Below the pieces are notes generated by a model, which saw only the letters and a program-made list of their open reading frames with translations, did not search any database and was not told the DNA's origin. A stretch of 64,000 nucleotides of DNA, taken from PALSA-1004 sp963829085. GTDB lineage: Bacteria; Pseudomonadota; Gammaproteobacteria; Burkholderiales; SG8-41. The translations under genes were made by a program, and so were the position numbers. Shown here piece after piece: positions 19,837 through 30,175 of this stretch. How positions within the stretch are numbered: the first letter of the stretch is position 1; every line of letters begins with the position of its first letter. Location: the NCBI GenBank assembly GCA_963829085.1, contig CAWHHJ010000004.1:372001-436000 (forward strand), in the 5' to 3' direction.

Positions 19837-19870
19837 CAGAATCAAGCGTGTTCTCGATATAGCGCCATAC

Positions 19871-19912
19871 AAAAAAACAGGGAAGGCGCAACGTTATGCT
19901 GTGCCTTCCCTG
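19871..19912 (-). terminator. Rho-independent terminator for the molybdenum hydroxylase operon
   Basis: CAGGGAAGGC (19878-19887) pairs perfectly with GCCTTCCCTG (19903-19912). On the minus strand the stem is followed by seven T (A run at 19871-19877). It lies 48 bp after the end of the molybdopterin-binding subunit gene. Confidence 0.85.
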
Positions 19913-19960
19913 CGTGTTACCGGGTCGGATGCTTAGAGCATCCGCAAAGCGACCTGCCGC

Positions 19961-22174
19961 TTATACGAGCTTCTGATTCTTCAGAGGCAAACTGCGCACG
20001 GGCTTGCCGGTGGCTGCGTGAATCGCGTTCATTACAGCCGGGGACACCACACAGATGGTAGGCTCGCCGACGCCACCCCAGAAATCATACGACGGGACGA
20101 TCACCGTCTCGACTTTTGGCATTTCAGCCAGACGCAGGATCGGATGATTGTGGAAGTTCGATTCGACGATCCGTCCCTTGTCTACGGTGCACTCGCCGTA
20201 CATCGCGGCGGTCAACCCGTACGCCACTGACCCTTCGACCTGCGCAGCGATCTGATCCGGATTAACGGCATGACCGCAATCGAGCGCGAGCACCAGCCGA
20301 TGCACTTTAAGCTTGCCGTCCTTGGCGAGCGATACTTCCGCGACCGCCGCTGAATAGCTGCCGTATCCCATGAATTGAGCAATGCCCCGGTGAACGCCAG
20401 CCGGCAGCGGCTTGCCCCAGTTGCCCTTTTCCGCGGCTGCATTCAGCACTGCCAGGTGCTTGGGATGTTTGCTCATCATGGCGCGCCGGAACTCGAGCGA
20501 GTCGGCGCCGGCTGCGCGCGCAACTTCCTCGATAAAGCATTCCATGTAAACACCGTTCTGGTTCGTATTGACACCGCGCCACGGTCCTACCGGCACATGC
20601 GTATTGCGCATGGCGTATTCAATGAGCAGATTGGGCACGGTGTAACCGAGTTGTGCATCGCCCGGTTTATCCGTGTAGCCCTGCAACTGGCGCTCATCCT
20701 TGTAGCCTTCCGGAATCGCCGAAGGATTAACCAGCGCGTTGATCGACTGTCCTGATACGCGCACATGCAAGCCGACCAGCTTGCCCGATTCATCAAGTCC
20801 CGCGGAAAGGCGGCACTGAGAAATCGGCCGGTAGAAGTCGTGCTGCATATCTTCTTCGCGGCTCCAGATCAGCTTGATCGGCACGTCTGGAAACTGCTTG
20901 GCGATATTGACGGCCTGCCGCACGTAATCCTGATTGCCGCCGCGTCGGCCAAAGCCGCCACCGAGCACATGGCGATACACCTCGCACTTGTTCAGCGGCA
21001 GCCCCGATTGCTCCGAAAGTGCAGCCAGTGACGCCTCAGCGTTTTGCGTCGGCACCCATGCTTCCGCCTTATCGGCGGAAAGCTTCACCGTGCAATTCAT
21101 CGGCTCCATCGTGGAGTGCGACAGATAAGGCGTGCTATATACGGCCTCGACTTTTTTCGCGGCACCGTTGATTGCCTTGAGCGCGTCGCCTTCATTGCGG
21201 AATGCATACACTTGCTGCGTGGCGGTGAGCCCTTCCTTTAACTGCTCGGCGATCTGCGCGCTGTTACGCGTTGCATTCGGGCCCTCATCCCAGACGATAG
21301 GCAGCGCATCGAGCGCCACTTTGGCGCGCCACCACGTGTCCGCGACTACCGCGACCGCACTCTCGTTCACACGAACCGCGCGGCGCACACCCGGCATACG
21401 CGAAACTTTTGCTTCATCAAAGCTCACAAGCTTGCCGCCGAACACCGGGCAGTCCTTGATTGCGGCGTGCAGCATGCCGGGCACTTTGACGTCGATCGCA
21501 TACACGAGGCTGCCATCGAGCTTGCCCTCGGTATCGAGCCGTTTCAGTGGCTTGCCCGCGATCTTCCAATCCTTCGGATTCTTGAGCTTGATGCTCTTTG
21601 GATCGGGTGCCGGGACTTTGGACGCTGCGGCCGCGACCTTGCCATACGACACGGTGCGGTTCGATCCCGCGTGCGAAATGACTCCGCTCGACACCGTTAA
21701 CTCGCTGACCGGTACTTTCCAATCATCGGCCGCTGCCTGTAGCAACATGAGACGCGCGGTTGCGCCGCCGCGCCGCACATAATCCTCGGACGTGCGAATA
21801 CCGCGGCTGCCGCCGGTTCCCATTTCGCCCCATGCACGTTTGCGCGCGAGGTTAACCCCCGGGGTGATCGTATCGGTCGTCACGTTCTTCCAGTCGCACT
21901 CGAGTTCTTCCGCGACAAGTTGAGCGAGACCGGTGAGCGTGCCCTGCCCCATTTCCGAACGCGCGATGCGAATAACGACGGTCTCGTCGGGCTTGATCAG
22001 CACCCACGCGTTTAATTCCGGAACCCCGTCAACGATGCTCTGCGCCTCGGCGGGCTTGACGCCGAAAGGCAGGTTGAATCCGAGCGCGAGTCCGCCGCTG
22101 GCTGCCGCCGCAGAACCAATGATGAACTTGCGACGCGAAAGATTGGTGGTTTTTGTGAAGATCCGGGTGGTCAT
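19961..22174 (-). CDS. Xanthine dehydrogenase-family molybdopterin-binding subunit (isoquinoline 1-oxidoreductase beta-like)
   Basis: 737 residues. The N-terminus has a Tat signal (NLSRRKFIIGSAAAASGGLA), so the folded molybdenum enzyme is exported. Landmarks of the IorB/aldehyde oxidase group: KLDGSLVYAIDVKVPGMLHA, STMEPMNCTVKLSADKAEAW, HVLGGGFGRRGG (dioxothiomolybdenum-binding loop), GPWRGVNTNQNGVYMECFIE and near the C-terminus the catalytic Glu in GGVGEPTICVV. It hydroxylates a heteroaromatic or aldehyde substrate using water; the substrate is not predictable. The [2Fe-2S] subunit gene ends one base upstream, making a two-gene operon closed by a strong terminator. No cytochrome subunit is adjacent. 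Confidence 0.93.
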   Translation of the reverse strand: MTTRIFTKTTNLSRRKFIIGSAAAASGGLALGFNLPFGVKPAEAQSIVDGVPELNAWVLIKPDETVVIRIARSEMGQGTLTGLAQLVAEELECDWKNVTTDTITPGVNLARKRAWGEMGTGGSRGIRTSEDYVRRGGATARLMLLQAAADDWKVPVSELTVSSGVISHAGSNRTVSYGKVAAAASKVPAPDPKSIKLKNPKDWKIAGKPLKRLDTEGKLDGSLVYAIDVKVPGMLHAAIKDCPVFGGKLVSFDEAKVSRMPGVRRAVRVNESAVAVVADTWWRAKVALDALPIVWDEGPNATRNSAQIAEQLKEGLTATQQVYAFRNEGDALKAINGAAKKVEAVYSTPYLSHSTMEPMNCTVKLSADKAEAWVPTQNAEASLAALSEQSGLPLNKCEVYRHVLGGGFGRRGGNQDYVRQAVNIAKQFPDVPIKLIWSREEDMQHDFYRPISQCRLSAGLDESGKLVGLHVRVSGQSINALVNPSAIPEGYKDERQLQGYTDKPGDAQLGYTVPNLLIEYAMRNTHVPVGPWRGVNTNQNGVYMECFIEEVARAAGADSLEFRRAMMSKHPKHLAVLNAAAEKGNWGKPLPAGVHRGIAQFMGYGSYSAAVAEVSLAKDGKLKVHRLVLALDCGHAVNPDQIAAQVEGSVAYGLTAAMYGECTVDKGRIVESNFHNHPILRLAEMPKVETVIVPSYDFWGGVGEPTICVVSPAVMNAIHAATGKPVRSLPLKNQKLV

Positions 22175-22175
22175 G

Positions 22176-22688
22176 TTAGATCTCCTCGACTTGTGATTTC
22201 ACTGCCGCAACCGGCGCAACTTGCGCGCCGGCGCGCTTCGCGCTATCTGCCGCCATGTGCACGGCAGTGCGGATGCGCTGATAAGTGCCGCAACGACAGA
22301 TGTTCGTCATCGCGTTGTCGATATCAGTATCGCTGGGATTAGGCGTCTTCGCGAGGAGCGCCGCCGCCGCCATGATCTGGCCGGACTGACAGTAGCCGCA
22401 TTGCGGAACATCGACCGCCGCCCACGCTTTCTGAACAGGATGCGAATTGTTAGCCGATAGACCTTCGATGGTAATGATCTTGTCGGTCGCCTTGACGTCG
22501 CTCAAGCGCATCGAGCATGAACGTCGCACTTCTCCGTTAATGTGCACGGAGCATGCGCCGCATTGCGCAATCCCGCAGCCATATTTCGTGCCGGTCAGTC
22601 CTACCTGTTCCCGGATGACCCACAGGAGCGGCGTATCCGCCTCGGCCTGCACGTCATATGTTTTGCCATTGATATCGAGCTTTGCCAT
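22176..22688 (-). CDS. (2Fe-2S)-binding subunit of the molybdenum hydroxylase (IorA-like)
   Basis: 170 residues from ATG 22688, with GGAGGA just upstream. Two iron-sulfur clusters are evident: plant-type ferredoxin Cys in KYGCGIAQCGACSVHINGEV with RRSC, and the helical cluster in PQCGYCQSGQIMAAAALL and NICRCGTYQRIR. It passes electrons from the molybdenum centre of the partner subunit to an acceptor. A C-terminal extension (residues about 150-170, AGAQVAPVAAVKSQVEEI) is low-complexity. Its stop TAA is one base from the start of the large subunit, so the two are co-translated. Confidence 0.93.
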   Translation of the reverse strand: MAKLDINGKTYDVQAEADTPLLWVIREQVGLTGTKYGCGIAQCGACSVHINGEVRRSCSMRLSDVKATDKIITIEGLSANNSHPVQKAWAAVDVPQCGYCQSGQIMAAAALLAKTPNPSDTDIDNAMTNICRCGTYQRIRTAVHMAADSAKRAGAQVAPVAAVKSQVEEI

Positions 22689-23047
22689 GAACGTCCTCCT
22701 CACGCGATGCGCATTGAACAGATTTTGCAGCGGCTTGGTGCGCCGAGTTGCACTGAGAGTCGTGAACGAAACAAGCGCCGCTTTACCCGGTGGCGCCCAT
22801 CATAACGCATCCCGCGTCGCTGGTGCATAGTGCGTACGCCGCCGCCTGATCGCCATCTGGCGGGCAGAAGACATGCGAAAAGTGCTGCGAGCCATGACCC
22901 GCATCGCGGCTGCGTTATGCTATCCGATCACCCCGCCTTTGAACCCTTTATGCGCATACATGTCCGTATACAGGCCGACAACTCACGCGCGCAATTTTTA
23001 CAAATGGTCCGCCTACTTTGAAGAAGCCGCGCGAGACCGTTCCTTCA
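22689..23047. promoter_or_regulatory. 359-bp divergent intergenic region
   Basis: Separates the divergent molybdenum hydroxylase operon and tamA. It must hold both promoters. I see no convincing gene, hairpin or repeat in it; short frames here have no family resemblance. Confidence 0.4.
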
Positions 23048-24814
23048 ATGCTTACTCCAACCCGAGCGCTGGCGTCCTTACGCTTCCTGCTGCCCATCTT
23101 CGCCTTGTTGCTTGCGTTCGAAGCGCCTGCGCAACCGGCAGCGGATGTCGAGGGACTGAAGTTTCGCATCGTGATAGACGCACCGCTTGCTCTGCGCAAT
23201 ACACTCAAGAATGGATTGGATCTCGCACGCTGGGAGTCATATGGCGACATGACGCCCGAATTGCTCGAGCCGCTGTTGGCGGAGGCGCGGGAACAGGCGC
23301 GTGAAGCGGCGGCAACGGAAGGCTATTTCTCACCGAAGGTTGATATCTCCGTTGAAGGTGAGCAGCGCGAGCAACGTGTGGTGCACATCAAAGTAGACCC
23401 TGGTGTGCCCACTCACGTCAAAGATGTGGTCATTTCGATTCGTGGCGATGTCGATGACGCTACCGCTGCCCGCATACGCGAGCAATGGACGCTGCCGGCT
23501 AACCAGGTCTTCCAGCAGGCCGCGTGGGACGCCGCGAAGAAAAACGCGGTCGAGATGCTGGCGCGCACGCGCTTTCTTGGCGCAAGCGTGCGTCATAGCC
23601 AGGCCACGATAGACCCTGACGCGCACACCGCAAGTCTCGAAGTTGATCTTGAAACCGGACCTGCTTACTCATTCGGGCCGATAGCGGTCCGCGGCTTGTC
23701 GCGCTACAGCGCCGACAAAGTCACCAACCTTGCCCCGTTCAAGCCGGGCGAGCCGTACTCGCGCGAAGAGATAGAGGTCTTTTTGCGGCGGCTCAACACG
23801 ACAAATTATTTCGCAAGCGCGCAAGTTGTCGTTGACCCTGACCCTGCCAATGCCTCCGCTGCGCCGGTAACTGTGTCGTTGATCGAAGCACCATCACGAC
23901 GGCTCGAAACGGGCATCGGTTATAGCACCGATACGCTTTTCAATGGCAGCATAAACTGGCGGGACGTCGATCTATTCGACTCGGGATGGCGCCTGCGTTC
24001 AGAGCTGCGTCTTGAAAGCAAGGTGCAACGGCTCGGAGGCTCAATAGAGTTGCCGACGCGCAGCGACGGTTGGACCGACTCGATGGAGGCGCAGGCAGAG
24101 CGCACTGACATCGAGAATCTCGTCACGCGTGGTGTTACTGTCGGCGCCACGCGCAGAAGCATAGATGAGCGCCGCCAGCCCGCGTTCGGCGCATCCTATT
24201 ATTACGAACATCAATTTCCAGCCGACTTCCCCCCGGACCTCGCGCGGGCGCTCTTCGCGCGTTACGAATACGTCGTGCGTACTGTTGACGATCTTTTGCT
24301 GCCGCGCTCGGGCGCCATTGCAGCTCTGCGTCTTGGTGTGAGCGTGCCTGGAGCGTCGACCCGGAGTTTCGGCCGCGGGGTGGCACAGGTACTCTGGTTC
24401 CATTCGCTCGGACGTCGCGAGGATCTGACATTGCGCGCAGAAGCGGGTGCCGTGCTCGCTAACAGTTCGGAAGGCATTCCACAGGCGTTGCTCTTTCGAA
24501 CCGGCGGCGACACCACCATACGCGGCTACGCGTATCAAAGCCTCGGCGTCCAGCGCGGGAGCGCAATTGTCGGCGGACGGTACTACGCGCTGGGCAGCGC
24601 TGAATACATTCACTGGTTCGCCGAGACGTGGGGCGCTGCGGCTTTCCTCGACGCCGGCAATGCGGTCGATCAGCTCGCGAGCTTCAAGGCGGTGCTCGGG
24701 TACGGCGTAGGGTTGCGTGTCAAAAGCCCGATTGGACCGTTTCGTCTCGACGTTGCTCGCGGGCAGGAAACCGGCAAGTTCCGGCTGCACTTTTCGGCAG
24801 GTGTTGCCTTCTGA
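23048..24814 (+). CDS. tamA: Translocation and assembly module subunit TamA (Omp85 family)
   Basis: About 588 residues from ATG 23048 (TTG 23018 also in frame). A leader ends near EAPAQPA. POTRA-type segments follow (residues about 30-260, for example YGDMTPELLEPLLAEAREQA and PGEPYSREEIEVFLRRLNTT), then a 16-strand barrel with the Omp85 core TGIGYSTD, LLFRTGGDTTIRGY (VRG/IRG motif region), YYALGSAEYIHW and a C-terminal FRLHFSAGVAF ending in Phe, as in outer-membrane barrels. With TamB it moves substrates such as autotransporters and probably phospholipids to the outer membrane. Its stop overlaps the tamB start (TGATG). Confidence 0.9.
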   Translation: MLTPTRALASLRFLLPIFALLLAFEAPAQPAADVEGLKFRIVIDAPLALRNTLKNGLDLARWESYGDMTPELLEPLLAEAREQAREAAATEGYFSPKVDISVEGEQREQRVVHIKVDPGVPTHVKDVVISIRGDVDDATAARIREQWTLPANQVFQQAAWDAAKKNAVEMLARTRFLGASVRHSQATIDPDAHTASLEVDLETGPAYSFGPIAVRGLSRYSADKVTNLAPFKPGEPYSREEIEVFLRRLNTTNYFASAQVVVDPDPANASAAPVTVSLIEAPSRRLETGIGYSTDTLFNGSINWRDVDLFDSGWRLRSELRLESKVQRLGGSIELPTRSDGWTDSMEAQAERTDIENLVTRGVTVGATRRSIDERRQPAFGASYYYEHQFPADFPPDLARALFARYEYVVRTVDDLLLPRSGAIAALRLGVSVPGASTRSFGRGVAQVLWFHSLGRREDLTLRAEAGAVLANSSEGIPQALLFRTGGDTTIRGYAYQSLGVQRGSAIVGGRYYALGSAEYIHWFAETWGAAAFLDAGNAVDQLASFKAVLGYGVGLRVKSPIGPFRLDVARGQETGKFRLHFSAGVAF

Positions 24815-27800
24815 TGGCACGCGCTGTCAGATGGATCGCGATCGGTGTTGCATGTCTCGCCGTACTCGTGGCGGTCGGCGGCTGGTGGCTGGTATCGAGC
24901 CGCACCGCGCTTGAATGGGCAATGGCGCGCGCGGTCGCGGCATCGAATGGCGCGCTTACCCTGGAAGGTGTCGATGGTTCGCTGCTGACCGTCATACGCG
25001 TGCGCCGGTTGACTTATGATACGGGCGAGGCGCGGCTTACCGTCGATGACATTGCACTACAGTTGTCGGCAATCGCACTGGCTCGTGGCCGCGTCGTACT
25101 CGACACAGTCACCGCAGCCGCACTTGATTGGCAGTCGCGCTCAACGTCACCGGCTTCCCCGCCCGCGTCGCTCGCGCTGCCGATTGAAGTTGCCGTGCAT
25201 CAGGCGACACTAGCGCGAGTCAGCTTCAAGGATCAGATCCTGCGGGATGTTTCATTTGCTTATGAAGGCGGTGGTTCAGGACACGTCATTCATGCCTTAT
25301 CAGCGCTCAGCGATTACGGGAAGATCGGCATCGATGGGCGCATTGCAAGCGCCTCGCCGTATGCGCTTTCTGCCAATGCGTCGCTGACGCGAGATGACTC
25401 GAGCGTGCGCGCGCAATTGGGCGGCAACCTGCTCGAAACCATCGTTACCGCGGATGGCACGATGCGCAATGCGCACGCGACGGTGCATGCCCGCATCGCG
25501 CCGTTCGAGCCCGTGTGGCTCCAGGAAGCAGACGCGGCTGCCGACAACATCGACCTCGCGGCGTTTGCAGCGAATCTGCCTGCAACGGATTTACAGGTAA
25601 AGCTGACCGGTGCCGGCGATAGCAATGGTTTCCCGTCGGGCAATCTTCACGTGCTGAACAAAAAGGCCGGTACTATCGCTGCCGGTCGGCTGCCCGTCAC
25701 CGCGCTGTCCGGTAAGTATGCCCTCGAGAACGCGACGACGTTGTTACTGACCTCGTTACAGATTGAACTCGGCGCCGGGGGCACGGTGTCGGGAAAGGCG
25801 CGCCTGACGGAGAAGCTTGCGGAAATCGATTTCATCGTGCGATCGCTTGATCTACACGCACTACATGCGCCGCTACGCGCGACGCGTCTCAACGGCAGCG
25901 GCAAGGCGCGGATCGCAGGGACAGAGCAGCATGTAATCGCGAATATCGCGGACGGTGCGATCAAACTCGGGTTTGATGCGACACGACGCGGCGACGTCGT
26001 CAAGGTGAAGGAATTTCGCGCGGCCGCCGGTCCCGGGCAGATTAACGGCTCGGGCGAAGTCGCGCTGAACGGGAACAAGAAGTATTCGGTTGCCGCTGCG
26101 TTTACGCGGCTCGATCCGTCGGCATTTGGCGCATACCCGCCCGCAGTCCTCAATGGCGAAGTCAAGCTCGCGGGTATGCTCGCGCCCGAATGGCAGGCGC
26201 AGGCGTCACTTGCCCTGCACGACAGCGTATTCCGCGGTGTGAAGCTGGCTGGCGGCGGCACGGCGAATGTGTCGCCGGGCGCGGTCCATGACATCAACGT
26301 TGGCTTGACAGCCGGCGCTAACAGCCTGCGTGTGCAGGGCGGCTCGGGCCGGCCGACGGACGCGCTCACCTTCACGCTGGATGCAAAGCGCCTGGCGCAG
26401 CTCGACCCCCGCATGAGCGGCGCATTGACTGCGAACGGTCGGATCAGCGGTGACCTCAAGCACCCGGAGTTCAACATCGATGCAGCCGGCAGCATGTTGA
26501 CCTGGGAGCGCGGGAGAAGCGTCGCCGCGTTGCGCGCCCACCTTGCGGGCAACTTCGCGCACCACACTGCAAGCATCCAGGCGAAAGGAAACGAATTCGA
26601 TTTGACGGGCCGCCTCGAAGGCGCATGGGATGCGCAGCGCGGCTGGTCAGGGGTTCTCTCCTCGTTCGAGAATGCCGGCACCTACCCCGTAGCGCTCAAA
26701 GCGCCGATGCCGCTCGCTTATGGGCGCGAGCGCCTCACGGCAGGACCTGCGGAGGTGGCCGTCGCGGGCGGCACGCTATCTTTGAGTGCGTTGTCGTGGC
26801 AGAACGGCCGGCTTGATACGCGCGGCGAGCTGAAAGGAGTGCCCGCAGCGCCATTACTCGCGCTTGCCGGTACGCCTGCGCCCGGCACCACCTTGCGGAT
26901 TGGCGGAAGCTGGTCGATTGCCGCTAATCCGCAGCTCAATGGACACATCACCCTGGCCCGCGAAGCGGGAGACATCACGCTTCCCGCGCCGGCGAATCTT
27001 GCGCTCGGCCTCGAACGCATGCAGCTCGAGACGCGCATTGTCAACGACGCAGTCGATGCCACACTCGATGTCGCGGCGCAGCTACTGAGCGGTCACATCC
27101 ACGCGAATACGAGCGCGCTCAGTGCCGATGCGGCGTTGAAAGTTGATGGCAAAGTAGATGTCGCATCGCTCGCGGTGCTGGATGCGTTCACGGGTACGCA
27201 GGCGCTCGTGCGCGGGCGCGCCTCGATGACAATTGCCGGCACTGGCACCGTAGCGTCGCCGCGCATCGCCGGCTCGATTGAAGCATCGGCGCTCAGCGTT
27301 GAAGCCCCGCAGTACGGGTTGCGGCTGCGCGATGGCAGCCTGCGCGCGGAGCTTACCCCAAGCGCGCTTACGCTGAATCAGCTTGTGATACACGGCGATC
27401 AAGGCGTTCTCACTGCCAGCGGTTCGATGGCGTTCGACGCCGACGGAGAAACCAATCTCGCATGGCGCGCGGAGCACCTGACCCTGCTCAATAGACCGGA
27501 CACGCGCCTCAAAGGTCGACGGCAGCGGCACCGCCAGACTGGCACAGAAAAAACTGGTGCTGCGCGGCACGCTGAGCGCGGACGAAGGCTACTTTCAATT
27601 CGACAGACCCAAGCTGCCAAAGCTCGGCAGTGATGTGGTCGTGCTCGGACGTAAGCCCGACCCCGCCAGGTCAGCCAGCCCGGTGTCGTTCCAGTCTGCG
27701 TTGCTGGACATCGACATGACGCTGGACGCCGGCAACCGCATGCAAATCGTGGGCGCGGGCCTCGAAACCGAGCTGCGCGGAAAACTGCAGGTGACGACCA

Positions 27801-28408
27801 ATAAGTCGGGCACGCTGGAGGCGCGCGGCGTGCTAAGCAGCCTGCACGGTGTTTATTTTGCGTTCGGTCAGCGGCTAGAGATCGAGCGCGGGCGATTGAT
27901 CTTCGATGGCCCGATCGACAATCCGGGACTAGACATAGTGGCCAAACGCAAGAACCTCGCGGTCGACGTCGGCGTGGAGATCACCGGCAGCGTGCGCATA
28001 CCGAATGTCAAGCTCACTTCCGATCCGCCGCTTCCAGACAGTGACAAACTCGCCTGGCTTGTGCTCGGCCACAACCTGCAGACGTCGAGCCCCGCCGATC
28101 TCATCATTTTGCAATCGGCAGCTTCCGCGTTGATTGGCGCGGGAGATTCATTACCCTTGACACAGCGCATTGCGAATAAGATCGGGCTCGATGAAATGAC
28201 TTTGCGCGGCAGCGGCGAGGCGGGCAGTCAGGTCGCAGCGTTCGGCAAGCGGCTCTCGGACAAGTTATATCTTGAATACCAGCAAGGACTGGCAGCCACC
28301 AGTGCGGCCTTGCGCCTGTCCTATGCGCTCACGCGCTCATTGAGCGTGCGCCTGCAGGCCGGCTTCTCGAACAGCGTCGGCCTGTTCTTTTCACGCTCAT
28401 ACCGCTAA
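24814..28408 (+). pseudogene. tamB: Translocation and assembly module subunit TamB, frameshifted before the C-terminal domain
   Basis: ATG 24814 overlaps the tamA stop. Residues 1-30 form an uncleaved signal anchor (RWIAIGVACLAVLVAVGGWW); the following ~870 residues are AsmA/TamB-type beta repeats. At 27511-27515 an extra base in CTCAAAGG breaks the frame; the next frame gives KVDGSGTARLAQKKLVLRGT and the conserved C-terminal TamB (DUF490) domain, for example RGVYFAFGQRL-like LHGVYFAFGQRLEIERGRLI, LTSDPPLPDSDKLAWLVLGH and SVGLFFSRSYR at the end. Repaired length about 1197 residues. Because TamB is broadly conserved and the break is in an A run, a sequencing error is likely. Confidence 0.88.
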
Positions 28409-28420
28409 CCCCGCTGGCCG

Positions 28421-29113
28421 TTATTCGAGGAATACGGCGAAGTCATCGAGCGCTATGCGCGCGGGCTGGAATGTGTTGATACGTGCGTCGATGTCAGCAT
28501 ATCCGAGCGCCATGCCGCAGATCACGATCCACTCATGCGCAATGGCGAGCTCGCGCCGCACGATGTCCGGATAACTCGCGATCGCGGCTTCCGCGCACGT
28601 GTGCAGGCCACGCGCACGCGCTGCAAGCATGATCGTCTGCAGAAACATGCCGTAGTCGAGCCAGCTTCCTTTTTCGAGCTTGCGATCGATAGTAAAAATA
28701 ATGCCGACGGGTGCGCCGAAAAAATTGTAATTCGTTGCACGATAGGCTTTCGACTTCTCGCGATCGCCGCGGCCGATGCCAAGCATGCCGTAGAGGCCCC
28801 ATCCGCATTGCCGCCTGCGCTCGAGGTAAGGCTCATATATAGGATCGGTGTAATAGTCATAGTCGCGGTGATGGCCGGGCTCATCGCTAAGAAACGCGTG
28901 CTGCATGGCGCCTGTCACGCGCTTTAGCGTCGCTCCGGTCAGCACGTGCACGCGCCACGGCTGTATGTTCGAGCCGCTCGGCGCGTAGCGTGCAAGCGCA
29001 ACGATTTCCCGCACGGTCTCGGAATCAACACGATCCGGTTTGTACGCGCGGATCGAGCGACGTGTCTGTGCGGCGGTGAACACGTCCGCCGCCGGCTTAT
29101 CGAGGTCGGGCAT
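28421..29113 (-). CDS. Nitroreductase family protein
   Basis: 230 residues. FMN-binding nitroreductase fold: TRRSIRAYKPDRVDSETVRE at residues 17-36 (phosphate-binding Arg cluster), LARYAPSGSNIQPWRVHVLT, then a family-typical middle and GLHTCAEAAIASYPDIVRRE with VICGMALGYADIDARINTFQ at the end. Length and motifs resemble PnbA-like or generic flavin nitroreductases; the real substrate may be an enone, quinone or aldehyde. Last gene of the RidA-Bug8-hydrolase-TauD operon (82 bp after the dioxygenase). Convergent with tamB, 12 bp from its stop. Confidence 0.87.
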   Translation of the reverse strand: MPDLDKPAADVFTAAQTRRSIRAYKPDRVDSETVREIVALARYAPSGSNIQPWRVHVLTGATLKRVTGAMQHAFLSDEPGHHRDYDYYTDPIYEPYLERRRQCGWGLYGMLGIGRGDREKSKAYRATNYNFFGAPVGIIFTIDRKLEKGSWLDYGMFLQTIMLAARARGLHTCAEAAIASYPDIVRRELAIAHEWIVICGMALGYADIDARINTFQPARIALDDFAVFLE

Positions 29114-29146
29114 GGGGCCTCTTGGCTTTGGATAACAGAATCACAT

Positions 29147-29170
29147 ACCGGTCGCATGATTGCGACCGGT
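29147..29170. repeat. Perfect 10-bp inverted repeat
   Basis: ACCGGTCGCA and TGCGACCGGT flank a TGAT loop in the 82-bp gap between the TauD and nitroreductase genes. No T run follows on either strand. It could be an RNA-stabilising stem, an attenuator or a protein-binding dyad within the operon. Confidence 0.6.
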
Positions 29171-29195
29171 GAAAGAGAATACGAGCAGACTTTAT

Positions 29196-30134
29196 TTAGG
29201 ACTGACTGACGGCCTGCGACGCGTATTCATGCGTGATGGGCGCCGGTATCGGCATCCCTTCCTGTACGCATGTATTAGCGACATCGCTGATCGTCACGCG
29301 GCGCATGTCGCGTATCCAGCGCAGATCGTCGTAGTCGGTCCCGCGATGCATGGTGCAGCGGTTGTCCCACATCACGAGTTCACGCGGCCGCCAGCGATGC
29401 GTATATACGAATTGACGCTGTGTCGTGTGCGCGATCAGTTCGTCTATCAGCGCGCGTCCGTCTGCCTCGCTCATGCCGAATATGCGTCCCGCATGTGAAG
29501 CAACGTAGAGCGACTTTCTGCCGCTCTGCGGAATGGTGCGCACGAGCGCCTGCGGCACCGGCGGCAGCCTGCGCATTTCTTCTTCGGTGAATTGCGTAAA
29601 ACCGCTGCGCCGACGCGAGGTCGCGATCCAGTGTTCGGCGACAAGGCCGTCCAGCTTTTGTTTAAGCGCCGCGGGCAACGCGTCGTATGCCGCCCGCTGA
29701 TCGGCAAATTCTGTATGTCCGCCGACCGGGGCAATCGTGCGTGCATACAGAAGCGAACAGAGGCCCGGCAGCAGTTTGAACGAGCTGTCGGTATGCCACA
29801 GCCGGTTGCCGGCCTTGTACATACGCTGGCGACTGTCTTCGCGCCAGATCGAGCCGTCTGCCGCCAGGTTTGAAATATCGGCGAACACACCCGTAAATCG
29901 GCTCGGCGTCGCCTTCGGATCGAGCGTGCGCTCGTTTTCGATCGGCCCGAATCTTCCGGAGAAAACGGCATGCTGTTCCTCGCTGAGATCCTGGTCGGGA
30001 AATATCAACACTGAATACTTCCAGAACGCTGCCCGAATGGCGGCGAACTCTTCGTCCGCAAGCGGCCGTGAAAGATCGACGTCGCCGATTTCGGCGGCGA
30101 AGTCCGGCGTAACTGCATTCACTGTAATACTCAT
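29196..30134 (-). CDS. TauD/TfdA family 2-oxoglutarate-dependent dioxygenase
   Basis: 312 residues, cytoplasmic. Fe(II) ligands are visible: His114 and Asp116 in RLWHTDSSFK and His263 in NRCTMHRGTDYD; Arg at 275-279 (WIRDMRRVTIS) should bind 2-oxoglutarate. N-terminal GDVDLSRPLADEEFAAIRAA and LIFPDQDLSEEQHAVFSGRF are family-typical. Such enzymes hydroxylate sulfonates, phenoxyacetates or related acids next to a leaving group. It sits 41 bp after the hydrolase gene in a five-gene operon with a Bug receptor, so the substrate is probably an imported organic acid. Confidence 0.9.
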   Translation of the reverse strand: MSITVNAVTPDFAAEIGDVDLSRPLADEEFAAIRAAFWKYSVLIFPDQDLSEEQHAVFSGRFGPIENERTLDPKATPSRFTGVFADISNLAADGSIWREDSRQRMYKAGNRLWHTDSSFKLLPGLCSLLYARTIAPVGGHTEFADQRAAYDALPAALKQKLDGLVAEHWIATSRRRSGFTQFTEEEMRRLPPVPQALVRTIPQSGRKSLYVASHAGRIFGMSEADGRALIDELIAHTTQRQFVYTHRWRPRELVMWDNRCTMHRGTDYDDLRWIRDMRRVTISDVANTCVQEGMPIPAPITHEYASQAVSQS

Positions 30135-30175
30135 GTGGATTCTCCGCTCTGCGCTACCGCCGATGAGCGATCCGC

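Noticed and set aside
25647..26681. 344-codon minus-strand frame opposite tamB
   Set aside because: Long only because GC-rich antisense frames are open; Ser/Arg/Pro/Cys-rich with no motif.
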